This document shows, in pieces, positions 8,555 through 17,891 of a stretch of 47,477 nt of DNA. Made by a program: the position numbers and the translations under genes. The notes below the pieces were generated by a model. The model had not been told where the DNA came from, made no database searches, and saw only the letters and a program-made list of their open reading frames with translations. The stretch comes from Planctomycetota bacterium. GTDB lineage: Bacteria; Planctomycetota; Planctomycetia; Planctomycetales; Planctomycetaceae. Position 1 is the stretch's first letter; the number at the start of each line of letters is the position of its first letter. The DNA lies in contig JAURQH010000097.1 of the NCBI GenBank assembly GCA_030836185.1, forward strand, positions 1 through 47,477. The letters run 5' to 3'.

Positions 8555-10459
8555 ATGCGCTCCATTTTTATCCTGTTGGCCCTTCTGATCACGGCCATAC
8601 CCGTTTCGGTACACGCCAAGTCGAAGCCAAACTTTGTGTTGATCTTTATTGACGACATGGGGTATGGCGATATTGGACCGTTTGGATCGAAAGTCAACAA
8701 GACGCCACAACTCGATCAAATGGCGTCGGAAGGGATGAAGCTGACCAGTTTTTATGCGGCTCCCGTTTGCTCGGCGTCACGTGCCCAGTTATTGACCGGC
8801 AGTTATGCTCCTCGCGTTTCCGTGCCGGGAGTTTTCTTTCCCGCAGGACCGAAAGGGTTAAACCCGAATGAACTGACCATCGCCGACTATCTCAAGGAGT
8901 TGGGATACGCGACCACTTGTATTGGAAAATGGCATTTAGGTGATCAGCGAGAATTTCTCCCGACTCGTCAAGGATTCGACCATTATTTCGGCATCCCTTA
9001 TTCCAACGACATGGGGCGAACGTCCGTGAAGGATGGTCGGAGTGTGCATCCCTTGATGCGCGATGAAACAGTCGCTGCCGAGATTGAGAATGAAGATCAA
9101 CGGCAGGTCACTCGTCAGTACACAGAAGAAGCCGTCAAGTTTATTGAGTCCAATAAAGAGCAACCATTCTTTCTTTATATGCCTCACACGGCAATGCACG
9201 TTCCGATCTATCCTCACCCCGAATTTGCAGGAACCACCAAAAATGGTCGCTACGGAGATTGGGTGGCTGAGGTTGATTGGAGTGTTGGTCAGATTCTCAA
9301 AACGCTTCGCAAGCATGAATTGGATGAGAATACGTTGGTTGTCTTTACGAGCGATAATGGTCCCTGGATGTCAAAAGGCGCAGATGGCGGTGTGGCCACT
9401 CCGCTACGAGGCAGTAAAGGGGGGACTCTCGAAGGGGGTGTGCGCGAGCCGACAATTCTGTGGTGGCCGGGACAAATTGACGCAGGGACAGTGAATGATT
9501 CCGTGGCTGGAACGACCGATTTGTTACCCACATTTGTTTCTTTGGCCGGTGGTAAACTGAATCATGACGTCAAAATTGACGGCTATGATTTGTCAAAGGT
9601 TCTGACAGGAGATGCTGAAAAGTCAGAGCGGAAAGCCTGGTATTATTATAAAGGAACGAAGTTGATGGCGGTACGATCTGGTCCGTGGAAGTTGGCACTG
9701 GAACCGCAGTCCATCGGGATGGGAATGAAGGAGCAACCCAACGACATTCGTTCCAGTCTGCGATTGTACAATCTCGACAACGACATTCGGGAGATGAACG
9801 ATGTTGCGGCACAGAATTCCCAAGTCGTTGCCAGTCTTCAAAAACTGGCTGACAATATGATTGCCGATATTGGTAGTGGCAAGCCTGGCCCCGGTGTTCG
9901 TCCTGCGGGAACAGTCGAGAATCCTGTGACATTGTTTCCATCTGTTCCGAGGAACAGGCCTTCGAGGGCCAAAGGAAAACCGATCAACTGGAAAAAAGTT
10001 GAAGCGGGCAAAAGTTACCCATCAGTTTCCGCGCCGGCGATTGCCGGAAAACCATTTTCGATTGAGGCAACGATTGAAGCAGAGTCTCCTGAAGGTGTGA
10101 TTATCTCTCATGGCGGTTCTGCGGTTGGTTATTCGCTATATGCCCATGATGGCGAGATGATTTTTGCTGTGCGAGTTTCAACTGAAGAAGTCCGTCGCGT
10201 TTCGATTCCCTGGCAACAGTCAGGACTGACGGTGACTGCTCATGTGACCAAGAATGGTATCATGAAACTGACCGTCCCTGCGGTTCCCCGCAAGGGAATT
10301 GCCGGTACGATCTCTGCTTCAGGAAGGTTAATTACGAAGCATCCGCAAGAAGACTTATGTGTCGGCTATGATGCTCAGAATCCGGTTGATTCCCAAAGTC
10401 CCAAAGGGCTATTTGAAGGAAAGATTTTATCTGTTCGTGTTTCTGTGGAAGCAAAGTAA
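8555..10459 (+). CDS. Secreted sulfatase with C-terminal beta-rich extension
   Basis: The 634-residue protein starts with a signal peptide (MRSIFILLALLITAIPVSVHA). Metal ligands are in IDDMGYGDIG (D33, D34). The formylglycine motif is CSASR at 72-76, the C-x-A-x-R form, so serine-independent maturation of C72 by formylglycine-generating enzyme is expected. GKWHLG, MPHTAMHVP and TSDNGPWMSKG complete the active site. The sulfatase domain ends near residue 480. Residues about 495-634 (PFSIEATIEAESPEGVIISH onward) form an added domain of alternating strands with a laminin-G/concanavalin-like look, possibly carbohydrate binding; that assignment is inference. The substrate is unknown. The extension makes it longer than the other two sulfatases here (444 and 474 residues). 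Confidence 0.92.
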   Translation: MRSIFILLALLITAIPVSVHAKSKPNFVLIFIDDMGYGDIGPFGSKVNKTPQLDQMASEGMKLTSFYAAPVCSASRAQLLTGSYAPRVSVPGVFFPAGPKGLNPNELTIADYLKELGYATTCIGKWHLGDQREFLPTRQGFDHYFGIPYSNDMGRTSVKDGRSVHPLMRDETVAAEIENEDQRQVTRQYTEEAVKFIESNKEQPFFLYMPHTAMHVPIYPHPEFAGTTKNGRYGDWVAEVDWSVGQILKTLRKHELDENTLVVFTSDNGPWMSKGADGGVATPLRGSKGGTLEGGVREPTILWWPGQIDAGTVNDSVAGTTDLLPTFVSLAGGKLNHDVKIDGYDLSKVLTGDAEKSERKAWYYYKGTKLMAVRSGPWKLALEPQSIGMGMKEQPNDIRSSLRLYNLDNDIREMNDVAAQNSQVVASLQKLADNMIADIGSGKPGPGVRPAGTVENPVTLFPSVPRNRPSRAKGKPINWKKVEAGKSYPSVSAPAIAGKPFSIEATIEAESPEGVIISHGGSAVGYSLYAHDGEMIFAVRVSTEEVRRVSIPWQQSGLTVTAHVTKNGIMKLTVPAVPRKGIAGTISASGRLITKHPQEDLCVGYDAQNPVDSQSPKGLFEGKILSVRVSVEAK

Positions 10460-10573
10460 GTGTAACTTCAGGTTGAGGTTGTGCAATTCTCTTCTGGCGA
10501 ACTAAACTTTGAGCAATCTGATGGTAGTCCGCGCAGGGACGCTTTTCAGAGACGAAACCTTGTGCAGGAGTGA

Positions 10574-12388
10574 ATGCCGCATATGTCATGGAAGACACAC
10601 TTGGCCGCTATCTCGCTGATTGCGGGAGTGGTGATGTTCACAAATCTCGGCGGCCCCAAACTCTGGGATCGAGACGAGCCTCGAAATGCGGGTTGCGCCA
10701 AAGAGATGTTGGAACGTGGTGACTGGGTGACGCCGGTCTTCAATGGGGAATTACGATCCCATAAACCGGTCTTGTTGTACTGGTTCATGATCTCTGCCTA
10801 TCAAGTGTTCGGTGTGAATGAATTTTCTGCCAGGCTTTGGTCGGCCATTTTCGCACTGGGAACTTGTTACTGCACGTATGGGATAGGGCGTCGGCTTTTC
10901 AATCCGCAGGCTGGATTGTGGGGGGCTGTCATTTTAACGACGACTCTTATGTTTGGTGTGGCGGGACGTGCGGCGACCCCCGATTCTGTCCTGATCTTTT
11001 TTAATACGCTGGCCTTGGCTTGGTACGTTCATTTTGCCTTTCCTAACTCACATGAAACTGATCGCCTTCAAGCACATGGCTTTCCCCAGTCAATTTTGTT
11101 TGCGGTGGTTCTGTATGGAATTATGGGAATAGCCGTGCTCGCCAAAGGCCCGATTGGTGTGGTGCTGCCCTGTGCCGTGATTGGTTTATACTTGCTCATT
11201 CGCAATGCTTCGAGTCGGTATGGATCACCGGCGGGCTGGAAGCGGGTCGTCCGTCCGGTGTCGTATTTTCTGGAAACCTGTTGGCAAATGCGGGTTTTGT
11301 CTGCGTCATTGATTGTCTTGGCGGTCGCTGCGCCTTGGTACATTTGGGTCGGCTATCGAACTGATGGAGCCTGGCTCAGAAAATTCTTTCTCGAACATAA
11401 CATTGGTCGAGCCATGCAGCCGATGGAAGGACATGGTGGCCCGGGAATATTTTTCTATCTTGCAGCACTGCTGATCGGCTTTACCCCGTGGTCTTTCTTC
11501 TTTTTTCCGACCATAGCCGATGCTTGGAAACGCTATCGGGCCAATGATGGACAGCGGAATGGGATTTTATTTTTGGCGTGTTGGGTGGTTGTCTATTTGG
11601 GCATGTTCTCATTTGCCGGTACGAAACTTCCCAGTTACATCACACCTTGCTACCCCGCTGTGGCATTGTTGGTGGCTGCGTTTATGCATCGATGGTCGGA
11701 AGGCAAAGAACTCAGTTGGTGCCATTGGCCGAAAGTTTCCTTCATACTTTGGGGGCTCACCGGCATTGGCCTTGTGATTGGTTTACCCATTGTGGCTGAG
11801 ATGTTTTTGCCGGGCATGGAATGGTTGGGGCTTCTCGGACTCATTCCACTCATCGTCGGAATCTCTGGGTACTTGGCTCTCACTCGTAAACGCCAAGATT
11901 GCGCCGCTTTGATATTTGCGAACGGTGCGTTTCTATTTGTTTGGATCTCGTTCGGGTTCTTGGCGGACAAAGTCGATGACTATCAGAAAATTGACCATCT
12001 CGTGGCAGAACTACAGCTTCGTAGCGAGTCACCCCAAATAGCGCAATTCCAAACTTTAGAACCAACCTGGGTTTTCTATTCCTCAACTACGGTTCGTCCG
12101 GTTTCTTTTGAGAGTCGCAAACCCCTCGACAAAGGGGAACGAGGTGGCGTGGTTTGGGTGAAACACCCGGAGATGGACGGTTTTCAATTTTTGGAAGAGA
12201 GTTCCAATCATTATGTCTTGATGACGAAAGAAAACTTTGAATCCATTGAGCAACTACTTCCCGAGAATGTCGGTATCGTTGTGGAGATCCCCTACTTTTT
12301 TCGTAGACGATCCCTCGTAGCAGTGGGGCAGGTGACATCTCAAGCAAGCAGTGAACCTGACCGTCCTGAATCAACCCTATTGCAGTGA
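10574..12388 (+). CDS. ArnT/PMT-like membrane glycosyltransferase (GT39/GT83 type)
   Basis: The 604-residue polytopic membrane protein belongs to the dolichyl/undecaprenyl-phosphate-sugar glycosyltransferases. The first periplasmic loop has LWDRDEPRNA (D32, D34, E35), the catalytic acidic motif of ArnT-like enzymes, followed by GDWVTPVFNGELRSHKP with H63-K64-P65. At least ten hydrophobic segments follow, then a soluble C-terminal region from about residue 480. Family members transfer a sugar from a polyprenyl phosphate to lipid A or other acceptors outside the inner membrane; the donor and acceptor here are unknown. The ATG at 10574 lies 3 nt after AGGAG, while M4 at 10583 has a 12-nt spacing, so either may be used. 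Its 3' end overlaps the convergent dipeptidase by 12 bp. Confidence 0.88.
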   Translation: MPHMSWKTHLAAISLIAGVVMFTNLGGPKLWDRDEPRNAGCAKEMLERGDWVTPVFNGELRSHKPVLLYWFMISAYQVFGVNEFSARLWSAIFALGTCYCTYGIGRRLFNPQAGLWGAVILTTTLMFGVAGRAATPDSVLIFFNTLALAWYVHFAFPNSHETDRLQAHGFPQSILFAVVLYGIMGIAVLAKGPIGVVLPCAVIGLYLLIRNASSRYGSPAGWKRVVRPVSYFLETCWQMRVLSASLIVLAVAAPWYIWVGYRTDGAWLRKFFLEHNIGRAMQPMEGHGGPGIFFYLAALLIGFTPWSFFFFPTIADAWKRYRANDGQRNGILFLACWVVVYLGMFSFAGTKLPSYITPCYPAVALLVAAFMHRWSEGKELSWCHWPKVSFILWGLTGIGLVIGLPIVAEMFLPGMEWLGLLGLIPLIVGISGYLALTRKRQDCAALIFANGAFLFVWISFGFLADKVDDYQKIDHLVAELQLRSESPQIAQFQTLEPTWVFYSSTTVRPVSFESRKPLDKGERGGVVWVKHPEMDGFQFLEESSNHYVLMTKENFESIEQLLPENVGIVVEIPYFFRRRSLVAVGQVTSQASSEPDRPESTLLQ

Positions 12389-13702
12389 TTCCTGGCAGAC
12401 TCGCAGCATGTTACCTCCGATCAATTTGCGGATGTCGTGATCCGAGTAACCTCGTTGGACCAAGCCGACGGTGAAGAGTGGCCAGTTTGTCCACGCGATA
12501 CTGCGAGTCATTTCGGAGGTCGTTTTGTAGTCGTCGTTAGGCCAGAGCGAGCGGAAGTCGTCTCGCTTTTTCCCGCGTGAGGGGACTTTCTTTCTCTCAG
12601 CCGACGATTGTTGTGAATTGTACGCGACATCGGTTCCGATGCCGACATGGTCAACGCCGACTAACTTGACCGCGTAATCGATGTGATCGAGCAGCGCGGT
12701 GATATCACCTTTTCCTCGCAAATATCGTGGAATGCAGCAGATACCAATCATGCCACCAGTATCGGCAATCGCTTTGATCACTTCGTCGGGCTTGCTGCGA
12801 ATGTGTGGATAGATGCCACCACAGGTTGAGTGTGAGGCAACAAGAGGTTTCTCCGAAAGTTGGGCGGCTTCCAGAGACGTTTGCCAACCGGAGTGGGCGC
12901 AATCGGGGATGACGCCGACGCGATTCATCTCGCGAATGACGGCTCGACCAAAATCGCTCAGTCCCGCGTTGGCCGGTTCACCGCTACCATCACCAATCAT
13001 GTTGCGTCGCTGATAGGTCAAGTGCATCATGCGGATGCCGAGCTGAAAATAGACTTGCAGATAACGCAGTTCATCTTCCACCGAGACCCACTGTTGAGTC
13101 AGCGGGACTCCATTTCCGGTGAAGTAAAGGCAATGTCGTCCTTCTTCTTTCGCGGCGGCAATGTCATCGGGAACGGCGGCTTTGGCGACATAGTCTTTCA
13201 GCATGTCGGTGGCGTAAGTGAAATTCGATAACCGCTTGAGGAGACGCAGGGGGTCTTGTCCTTCTTCGCCCGCGTTTTGGAAAATACACGTGACACCCGA
13301 AGATCGCCAGGCGGCGAGATATTCGGCTTGTTCGATGGGGTCGGTCACGTAGCGTGTCATCGTCATCTGTTCGCTCAGATCTTTGACCTCGATGTCCGAC
13401 GCGCCGGCTTCGACAAGTTTCTTCATTCGGTCGCCATCAATGGCCGCGCGGGGAGAGAAGCCATAAGTATCGAAGACCAATGAATCGGCGTGCAATTCGA
13501 GGCCGCGTTGTAACTCTTTCTCGCTCGGTTTCAAGATCGCAAGGGCCACGTTGCGGGCATCCTGAATCGTGGGGTTGAGTTGCTCGGTGAGGGCGGCTTT
13601 CCCCGCCAAACCTTGATTTTTGGGCTGAGCCTGAGCCGAAGAGCCGGTGGCTGATGCCAGAGATAATGCGGCGGTTGATTGCAGAAAATGTCGTCGATCC
13701 AT
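12377..13702 (-). CDS. Tat-exported M19-family (membrane) dipeptidase
   Basis: The 441-residue protein begins with a twin-arginine signal (MDRRHFLQSTAALSLAS) and a short secretory core ending near AQA. The rest is a renal-dipeptidase-like amidohydrolase barrel: H71 and D73 in ELHADSLVFDTYG, then HLTYQRRNMIGDG, DCAHSG, ASHST and DHVGIGTD, which hold the zinc ligands and catalytic aspartate. IGGNMLRV near the end is the usual family terminus. It probably cleaves dipeptides or D-amino-acid-containing or N-acyl substrates in the periplasm. AGGTGA 8 nt before the ATG supports the start. It converges with the glycosyltransferase and is divergent from the PSD1 gene to its right. Confidence 0.88.
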   Translation of the reverse strand: MDRRHFLQSTAALSLASATGSSAQAQPKNQGLAGKAALTEQLNPTIQDARNVALAILKPSEKELQRGLELHADSLVFDTYGFSPRAAIDGDRMKKLVEAGASDIEVKDLSEQMTMTRYVTDPIEQAEYLAAWRSSGVTCIFQNAGEEGQDPLRLLKRLSNFTYATDMLKDYVAKAAVPDDIAAAKEEGRHCLYFTGNGVPLTQQWVSVEDELRYLQVYFQLGIRMMHLTYQRRNMIGDGSGEPANAGLSDFGRAVIREMNRVGVIPDCAHSGWQTSLEAAQLSEKPLVASHSTCGGIYPHIRSKPDEVIKAIADTGGMIGICCIPRYLRGKGDITALLDHIDYAVKLVGVDHVGIGTDVAYNSQQSSAERKKVPSRGKKRDDFRSLWPNDDYKTTSEMTRSIAWTNWPLFTVGLVQRGYSDHDIRKLIGGNMLRVCQESLQ

Positions 13703-13871
13703 GAGAATTCACCTATGGAAAAAATTGTGTTCGGATTCTGAGGACATTATGTGATGGGCAGAGTCGCAATGCCAGAAATGTTTGAAAACGCGGAAATTGG
13801 GCTCAACCATCAAAATTCTTTTATGAATACTGTCGATGTCGGGTTATAATTTGGAAAGTCGAGAATGTTCG

Positions 13872-13902
13872 ACTTCCCACCTGTTACAACTTCCCACCTG
13901 TT
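13872..13902 (+). promoter_or_regulatory. 14-bp direct repeat upstream of a PSD1/DUF1501 operon
   Basis: ACTTCCCACCTGTT occurs at 13872-13885 and again at 13889-13902, with a 17-bp period. It lies in the 253-bp gap between divergent genes, 54 bp before the likely PSD1 start. It could be a regulator-binding site or a local duplication. No known operator is recognised. Confidence 0.4.
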
Positions 13903-13955
13903 GTATATCGCTCGCTGACGACAGTTGTGGATTCCTCAATGACGACGTCGGTCTC

Positions 13956-16442
13956 ATGAACCAATTATTGCCTACTCTCAAATTTTTGTTGACTGTCCTG
14001 CCGTTTTTTTGCTCGGCGGGCGTCATCGCGGCGGCTGATTCTGCGGAGTCAAAAAGTTCCGAGCCGACCGCAGAGCAGATTCGGTTCTTTGAAAACAAAA
14101 TCCGACCGCTCTTGGCCAACTCCTGCTACGACTGTCACAACGAGGATTTGCAGGAGTCCGACTTACGTCTCGATACGCTCGCGGGAATGCTCACGGGAGG
14201 AAAGGCCGGGCCTGCTTTACTGCCGGGCAATTCGAAAGGCAGTTTGATTGTCACTGCGGTGAGCTACCGCGATAACGATCTGAAAATGCCTCCCGAAGAA
14301 AAATTGAGTGACGCCCAAATCGCCGATCTCACCAAATGGGTCGAGGTGGGGGCACCGCATCCCGACACTGGTAAGGTCAAAGTTCAACATGCGAGTGGCA
14401 TCGATCTTAAAAAAGGACGCCAACATTGGGCCTTCCAGCCATTTGTCAAACATGAAGTCCCGGCCGTCTCGGATTCTGCAGTGTCGAATTCTGCTCAGGT
14501 CAATAATCCCATCGATGCGTTTCTGTTAGCGCAGCTTGACGAGAAAAACATCACACCGGTTCCGACTGCCGACAAACGGACTCTTATCAGACGTGCCACG
14601 TTTGATCTAATTGGTTTGCCACCCACTCCGCATGAAGTTGACGTCTTTCTCGCGGACACTTCTGCGGACGCATTTCGAAAAGTGATTGATCGATTATTGG
14701 CTTCACCCCATTACGGCGAACGCTGGGGGCGACATTGGCTCGATGTGGTCCGCTATGCCGACTCCAACGGTCTCGATGAAAACATCGCTCATGGCAATGC
14801 CTGGCGTTACCGCGATTATGTGGTGAATTCTTTGAATGCCGACAAACCGTACAACCAGTTTCTGACGGAGCAACTCGCGGGAGATTTGATCGATGCGGGA
14901 GATGATTTCTCAGCAAGACGAGACAATCTGATTGCGACCGGCTACTTGGTGCTCGGTCCGAAAGTTCTTGCGGAAGTCGATGAATCCAAAATGGAGATGG
15001 ACATCGTCGACGAACAACTCGACACCATCGGGCGTGGATTGATCGGGCTGACGATGGGGTGTGCCCGTTGTCATGATCATAAATTCGATCCTATCGCACA
15101 AAAAGATTATTACGCTCTCGCGGGAATCTTCAAAAGCACGCGGGCTATGGAGTCGTTCACCAAGATTGCCAAGTGGAATGAGAACCTCATTGCCACTGCG
15201 GAAGAAATCCGGCAAAAGGAAAAACACGATCAGGAAATCAAAGAGCAGAAAGAGACAATCCAGAACCTGATTGCGATGGCGAAAAAAGAACTTCCCGCAC
15301 CGGCTGGAGAAACAGTCCCGAAGGATATTGAAAAACGATTTCCTGAAAAGACACAGGCAGAACTCAAAAAACTGCGTCAGGATCTGAAACAACTCGAAGA
15401 GACTCTTCCCGAACTGCCCACCGCGATGGGTGTGAAAGAAGGTGACATTGCCAATACGCAAGTTCATGTTCGCGGCAGTCACCTCACCTTGGGAGACAAT
15501 GTCCCCCGACGATTTCCACTGGTGCTCGCCGGGACAGAGCAAGAGCCTATTCCCAAAGACGAAAGTGGCCGTTTGCAATTTGCCAAATGGCTGACAGCCG
15601 ACGATCATCCGCTCACTTCGCGTGTCATCGTCAATCGTGTCTGGCGTTGGCATTTTGGTAAAGGTCTCGTGCCGACGGTCGATAACTTCGGTCTCCGTGG
15701 ACAACCACCCACTCATCCTGAATTACTCGATTGGCTGGCCACTGAATTTGTGGAACAAGGTTGGTCACTCAAAGCTCTGCATCGCACAATCATGCTCTCT
15801 GCCGCCTATCAACGGCAAAGCGGGCTCGATGAACGGGACGCCTCGGTCGATCCCGATAACAGGCTCTATTGGCGCTACGATTTACATCGTCTGGATGCCG
15901 AGTCGATTCGCGATGCTTTGCTCGCAGTCAGCGGGACACTCGACACGACGATGGGAGGAAGTTTGGTTCCGGTGAAAAACCGTGAATTCTTTTTTAATCA
16001 CACCTCAGAAGACAAAGCGAGCTACGAGGACATTCGCCGACGTTCCATTTATGTTCCCGTTGTTCGGAATCACTTATACGATGTGTTCCAACTGTTCGAC
16101 TATACCGATGCGAGTGTAATCAATGGGAATCGAGAAAGTAGCACAATTGCTCCGCAGGCACTCATGCTGATGAATTCCGATCTGATGACCAAATTGTCAT
16201 CAGCGACTGCCGACCGTCTCCTTGAGACAGATCGATCAAGTGCGGAACGCATCAACCAACTGTTTGAGCTGGCCTATAGTCGACCAGCTTCAATGGCAGA
16301 ATCAGATCAGATCGTCAACTATTTGAGACAATTGGAAGTTCTCGCCGCTCGCGATGAGACCGATACCGAGCCGACTCACAAAGCCTGGCAGATGATTTGC
16401 CAATCGGTGCTTTCGTCGAGCGAGTTTCTGTATGTGCGATAA
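13956..16442 (+). CDS. PSCyt1-DUF1549-DUF1553 (PSD1) secreted cytochrome-like protein
   Basis: The 828-residue protein is typical of planctomycetes. A signal peptide (LLPTLKFLLTVLPFFCSAGVIAA) is followed by the PSCyt1 heme motif C57-Y-D-C60-H61, then DUF1549 (DKRTLIRRATFDLIGLPPTP, HYGERWGRHWLD) with a second CxxCH at 369-373 in CARCHDHKFDPI. A charged coiled-coil-like insert covers about 416-490. DUF1553 closes the protein (SRVIVNRVWRWHFGKGLV, DAESIRDALLAVSG). These proteins are thought to be extracytoplasmic c-type cytochromes linked to polysaccharide breakdown; the reaction is not established. The open frame extends upstream to 13836, but the ATG at 13956 places the signal peptide at the N-terminus. 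The DUF1501 partner starts 31 bp after the stop, the usual pairing. Confidence 0.9.
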   Translation: MNQLLPTLKFLLTVLPFFCSAGVIAAADSAESKSSEPTAEQIRFFENKIRPLLANSCYDCHNEDLQESDLRLDTLAGMLTGGKAGPALLPGNSKGSLIVTAVSYRDNDLKMPPEEKLSDAQIADLTKWVEVGAPHPDTGKVKVQHASGIDLKKGRQHWAFQPFVKHEVPAVSDSAVSNSAQVNNPIDAFLLAQLDEKNITPVPTADKRTLIRRATFDLIGLPPTPHEVDVFLADTSADAFRKVIDRLLASPHYGERWGRHWLDVVRYADSNGLDENIAHGNAWRYRDYVVNSLNADKPYNQFLTEQLAGDLIDAGDDFSARRDNLIATGYLVLGPKVLAEVDESKMEMDIVDEQLDTIGRGLIGLTMGCARCHDHKFDPIAQKDYYALAGIFKSTRAMESFTKIAKWNENLIATAEEIRQKEKHDQEIKEQKETIQNLIAMAKKELPAPAGETVPKDIEKRFPEKTQAELKKLRQDLKQLEETLPELPTAMGVKEGDIANTQVHVRGSHLTLGDNVPRRFPLVLAGTEQEPIPKDESGRLQFAKWLTADDHPLTSRVIVNRVWRWHFGKGLVPTVDNFGLRGQPPTHPELLDWLATEFVEQGWSLKALHRTIMLSAAYQRQSGLDERDASVDPDNRLYWRYDLHRLDAESIRDALLAVSGTLDTTMGGSLVPVKNREFFFNHTSEDKASYEDIRRRSIYVPVVRNHLYDVFQLFDYTDASVINGNRESSTIAPQALMLMNSDLMTKLSSATADRLLETDRSSAERINQLFELAYSRPASMAESDQIVNYLRQLEVLAARDETDTEPTHKAWQMICQSVLSSSEFLYVR

Positions 16443-16473
16443 GAGATTGATCCTTGAAGAGATTCGATGACCT

Positions 16474-17868
16474 ATGTGGAATTTGACCCGACGAGAAATG
16501 TTACAGCGTTCGAGTGCCGGCTTCGGCAGCTTGGCACTGGCATCGTTATTGGCTGAAACCGGGCAGGGGAGTGAGGTTGGCTTTCAATCTCATCATACTC
16601 CCAAAGCGAAACGAGTCATCTTTCTGTTCATGAAGGGTGGCCCCTCGCAAGTTGATACGTTCGACTATAAGCCGCTGCTACAACGTGACGACAATAAAGA
16701 ATTTCCGTTTGAAAAGCCCCGCGTTCAATTTGCACCGACGGGTGAGTTATTAGCTTCCCCGTGGAAGTTCAAGAAGTATGGCGAGAGTGGCATCGAAGTC
16801 AGTGAGCTATTCCCGCATGTGGCCGAATGCGTTGACGATATGTGCTTTATCAATTCGTGTCACGGCACGAATCCCGCTCATGGGGGTGCCAGTCTGAAGT
16901 TACACACCGGTAGCGATACTTTCGTTCGACCCAGTATGGGTTCCTGGGTGACGTATGGTTTGGGGACAGAGAACAACAATCTGCCCGGCTTCATTACCAT
17001 CTGTCCCACATTGGCACATGGAGGAACCAAGAATTGGAGTTCTGCATTTCTTCCCGCCGAACACACGGGGACACCTTTGGGTGTCGCCAGCCAATCTTCA
17101 GAAATGGCTCGCGTCAAATACATTCAGAACACGCAGCTCAACCAGAAAGAACAGCGGCTGCAACTCGATCTGACACAGATGCTCAACCGCAATCTACAAA
17201 CTTCAACCGGACCAGACGCAGAACTCGAAGCCCGCATTCAATCGTTCGAACTTGCCTTCCGCATGCAGACGGAAATGCCCGAAGCACTCGAACTGGAATC
17301 AGAATCCGACGCCACTCACAAACTGTACGGCATCGACGAAGAGAAAACGGCCGATTTTGGACGCCAATGTTTGATGGCCCGTCGATTCGCTGAACGAGGT
17401 GTCCGTTTTGTCCAAGTGACACACAGCAACACCGAAGTGCAATGGGATCAGCATGGCAACCTGAGAAAGGGTCACGAACAAAATTCCAAAGAAGTCGATA
17501 AACCGATCGCCGGGCTGCTTAAAGATCTCAAACAACGTGGGCTCCTCAAAGATACGCTCGTTGTTTGGGGGGGAGAATTCGGACGCACGCCAACCTGCCA
17601 AGGGAAGGGACACGACGGACGCGATCACAACCCGGAAGGTTTCACAATGTGGATGGCGGGTGGAGGTGTGAAGACCGGCATCAAATACGGTGCGACGGAT
17701 GACTACGGCTATTACGCCGCGGTGGATAAAGTCCACATTCACGATGTCCACGCGACGCTTTTACATCTGTTGGGTCTGGAACACAAACGACTCACGTACC
17801 GTCATGCCGGTCGCGACTTCAGGTTGACCGATGTCGCCGGTCATGTCGTTCACGATATTATTGCGTGA
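16474..17868 (+). CDS. DUF1501 protein with Tat signal, partner of the upstream PSD1 protein
   Basis: The 464-residue DUF1501 protein has an N-terminal twin-arginine signal (LTRREMLQRSSAGFG) and hydrophobic core (LALASLLAE). RVIFLFMKGGPSQVDTFDYKP is the family hallmark and the fold is related to the alkaline phosphatase/sulfatase superfamily. Later family motifs include GQCLMARRFAERGVRFVQV-type sequence, GGEFGRTP, GRDHNPEGF and a histidine-rich close (HIHDVHATLLHLLGL). The enzymatic activity of DUF1501 proteins is not established. It is almost always encoded beside a PSCyt1-DUF1549-DUF1553 protein, as here, and the two probably act together in the periplasm. The stop lies 23 bp from the end of the convergent sulfatase. 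Confidence 0.92.
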   Translation: MWNLTRREMLQRSSAGFGSLALASLLAETGQGSEVGFQSHHTPKAKRVIFLFMKGGPSQVDTFDYKPLLQRDDNKEFPFEKPRVQFAPTGELLASPWKFKKYGESGIEVSELFPHVAECVDDMCFINSCHGTNPAHGGASLKLHTGSDTFVRPSMGSWVTYGLGTENNNLPGFITICPTLAHGGTKNWSSAFLPAEHTGTPLGVASQSSEMARVKYIQNTQLNQKEQRLQLDLTQMLNRNLQTSTGPDAELEARIQSFELAFRMQTEMPEALELESESDATHKLYGIDEEKTADFGRQCLMARRFAERGVRFVQVTHSNTEVQWDQHGNLRKGHEQNSKEVDKPIAGLLKDLKQRGLLKDTLVVWGGEFGRTPTCQGKGHDGRDHNPEGFTMWMAGGGVKTGIKYGATDDYGYYAAVDKVHIHDVHATLLHLLGLEHKRLTYRHAGRDFRLTDVAGHVVHDIIA

Positions 17869-17891
17869 GTGTCGCATTATTGATGTAAACT

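Noticed and set aside
13836-13955. 40-residue N-terminal extension of the plus-strand PSD1 protein
   Set aside because: It places non-secretory sequence before a clear signal peptide and covers the direct repeat; the ATG at 13956 fits better.
14910-15716. 268-codon minus-strand open frame inside the PSD1 gene
   Set aside because: It is antisense to conserved DUF1549/DUF1553 coding sequence; its phenylalanine-rich composition is typical of an antisense shadow.
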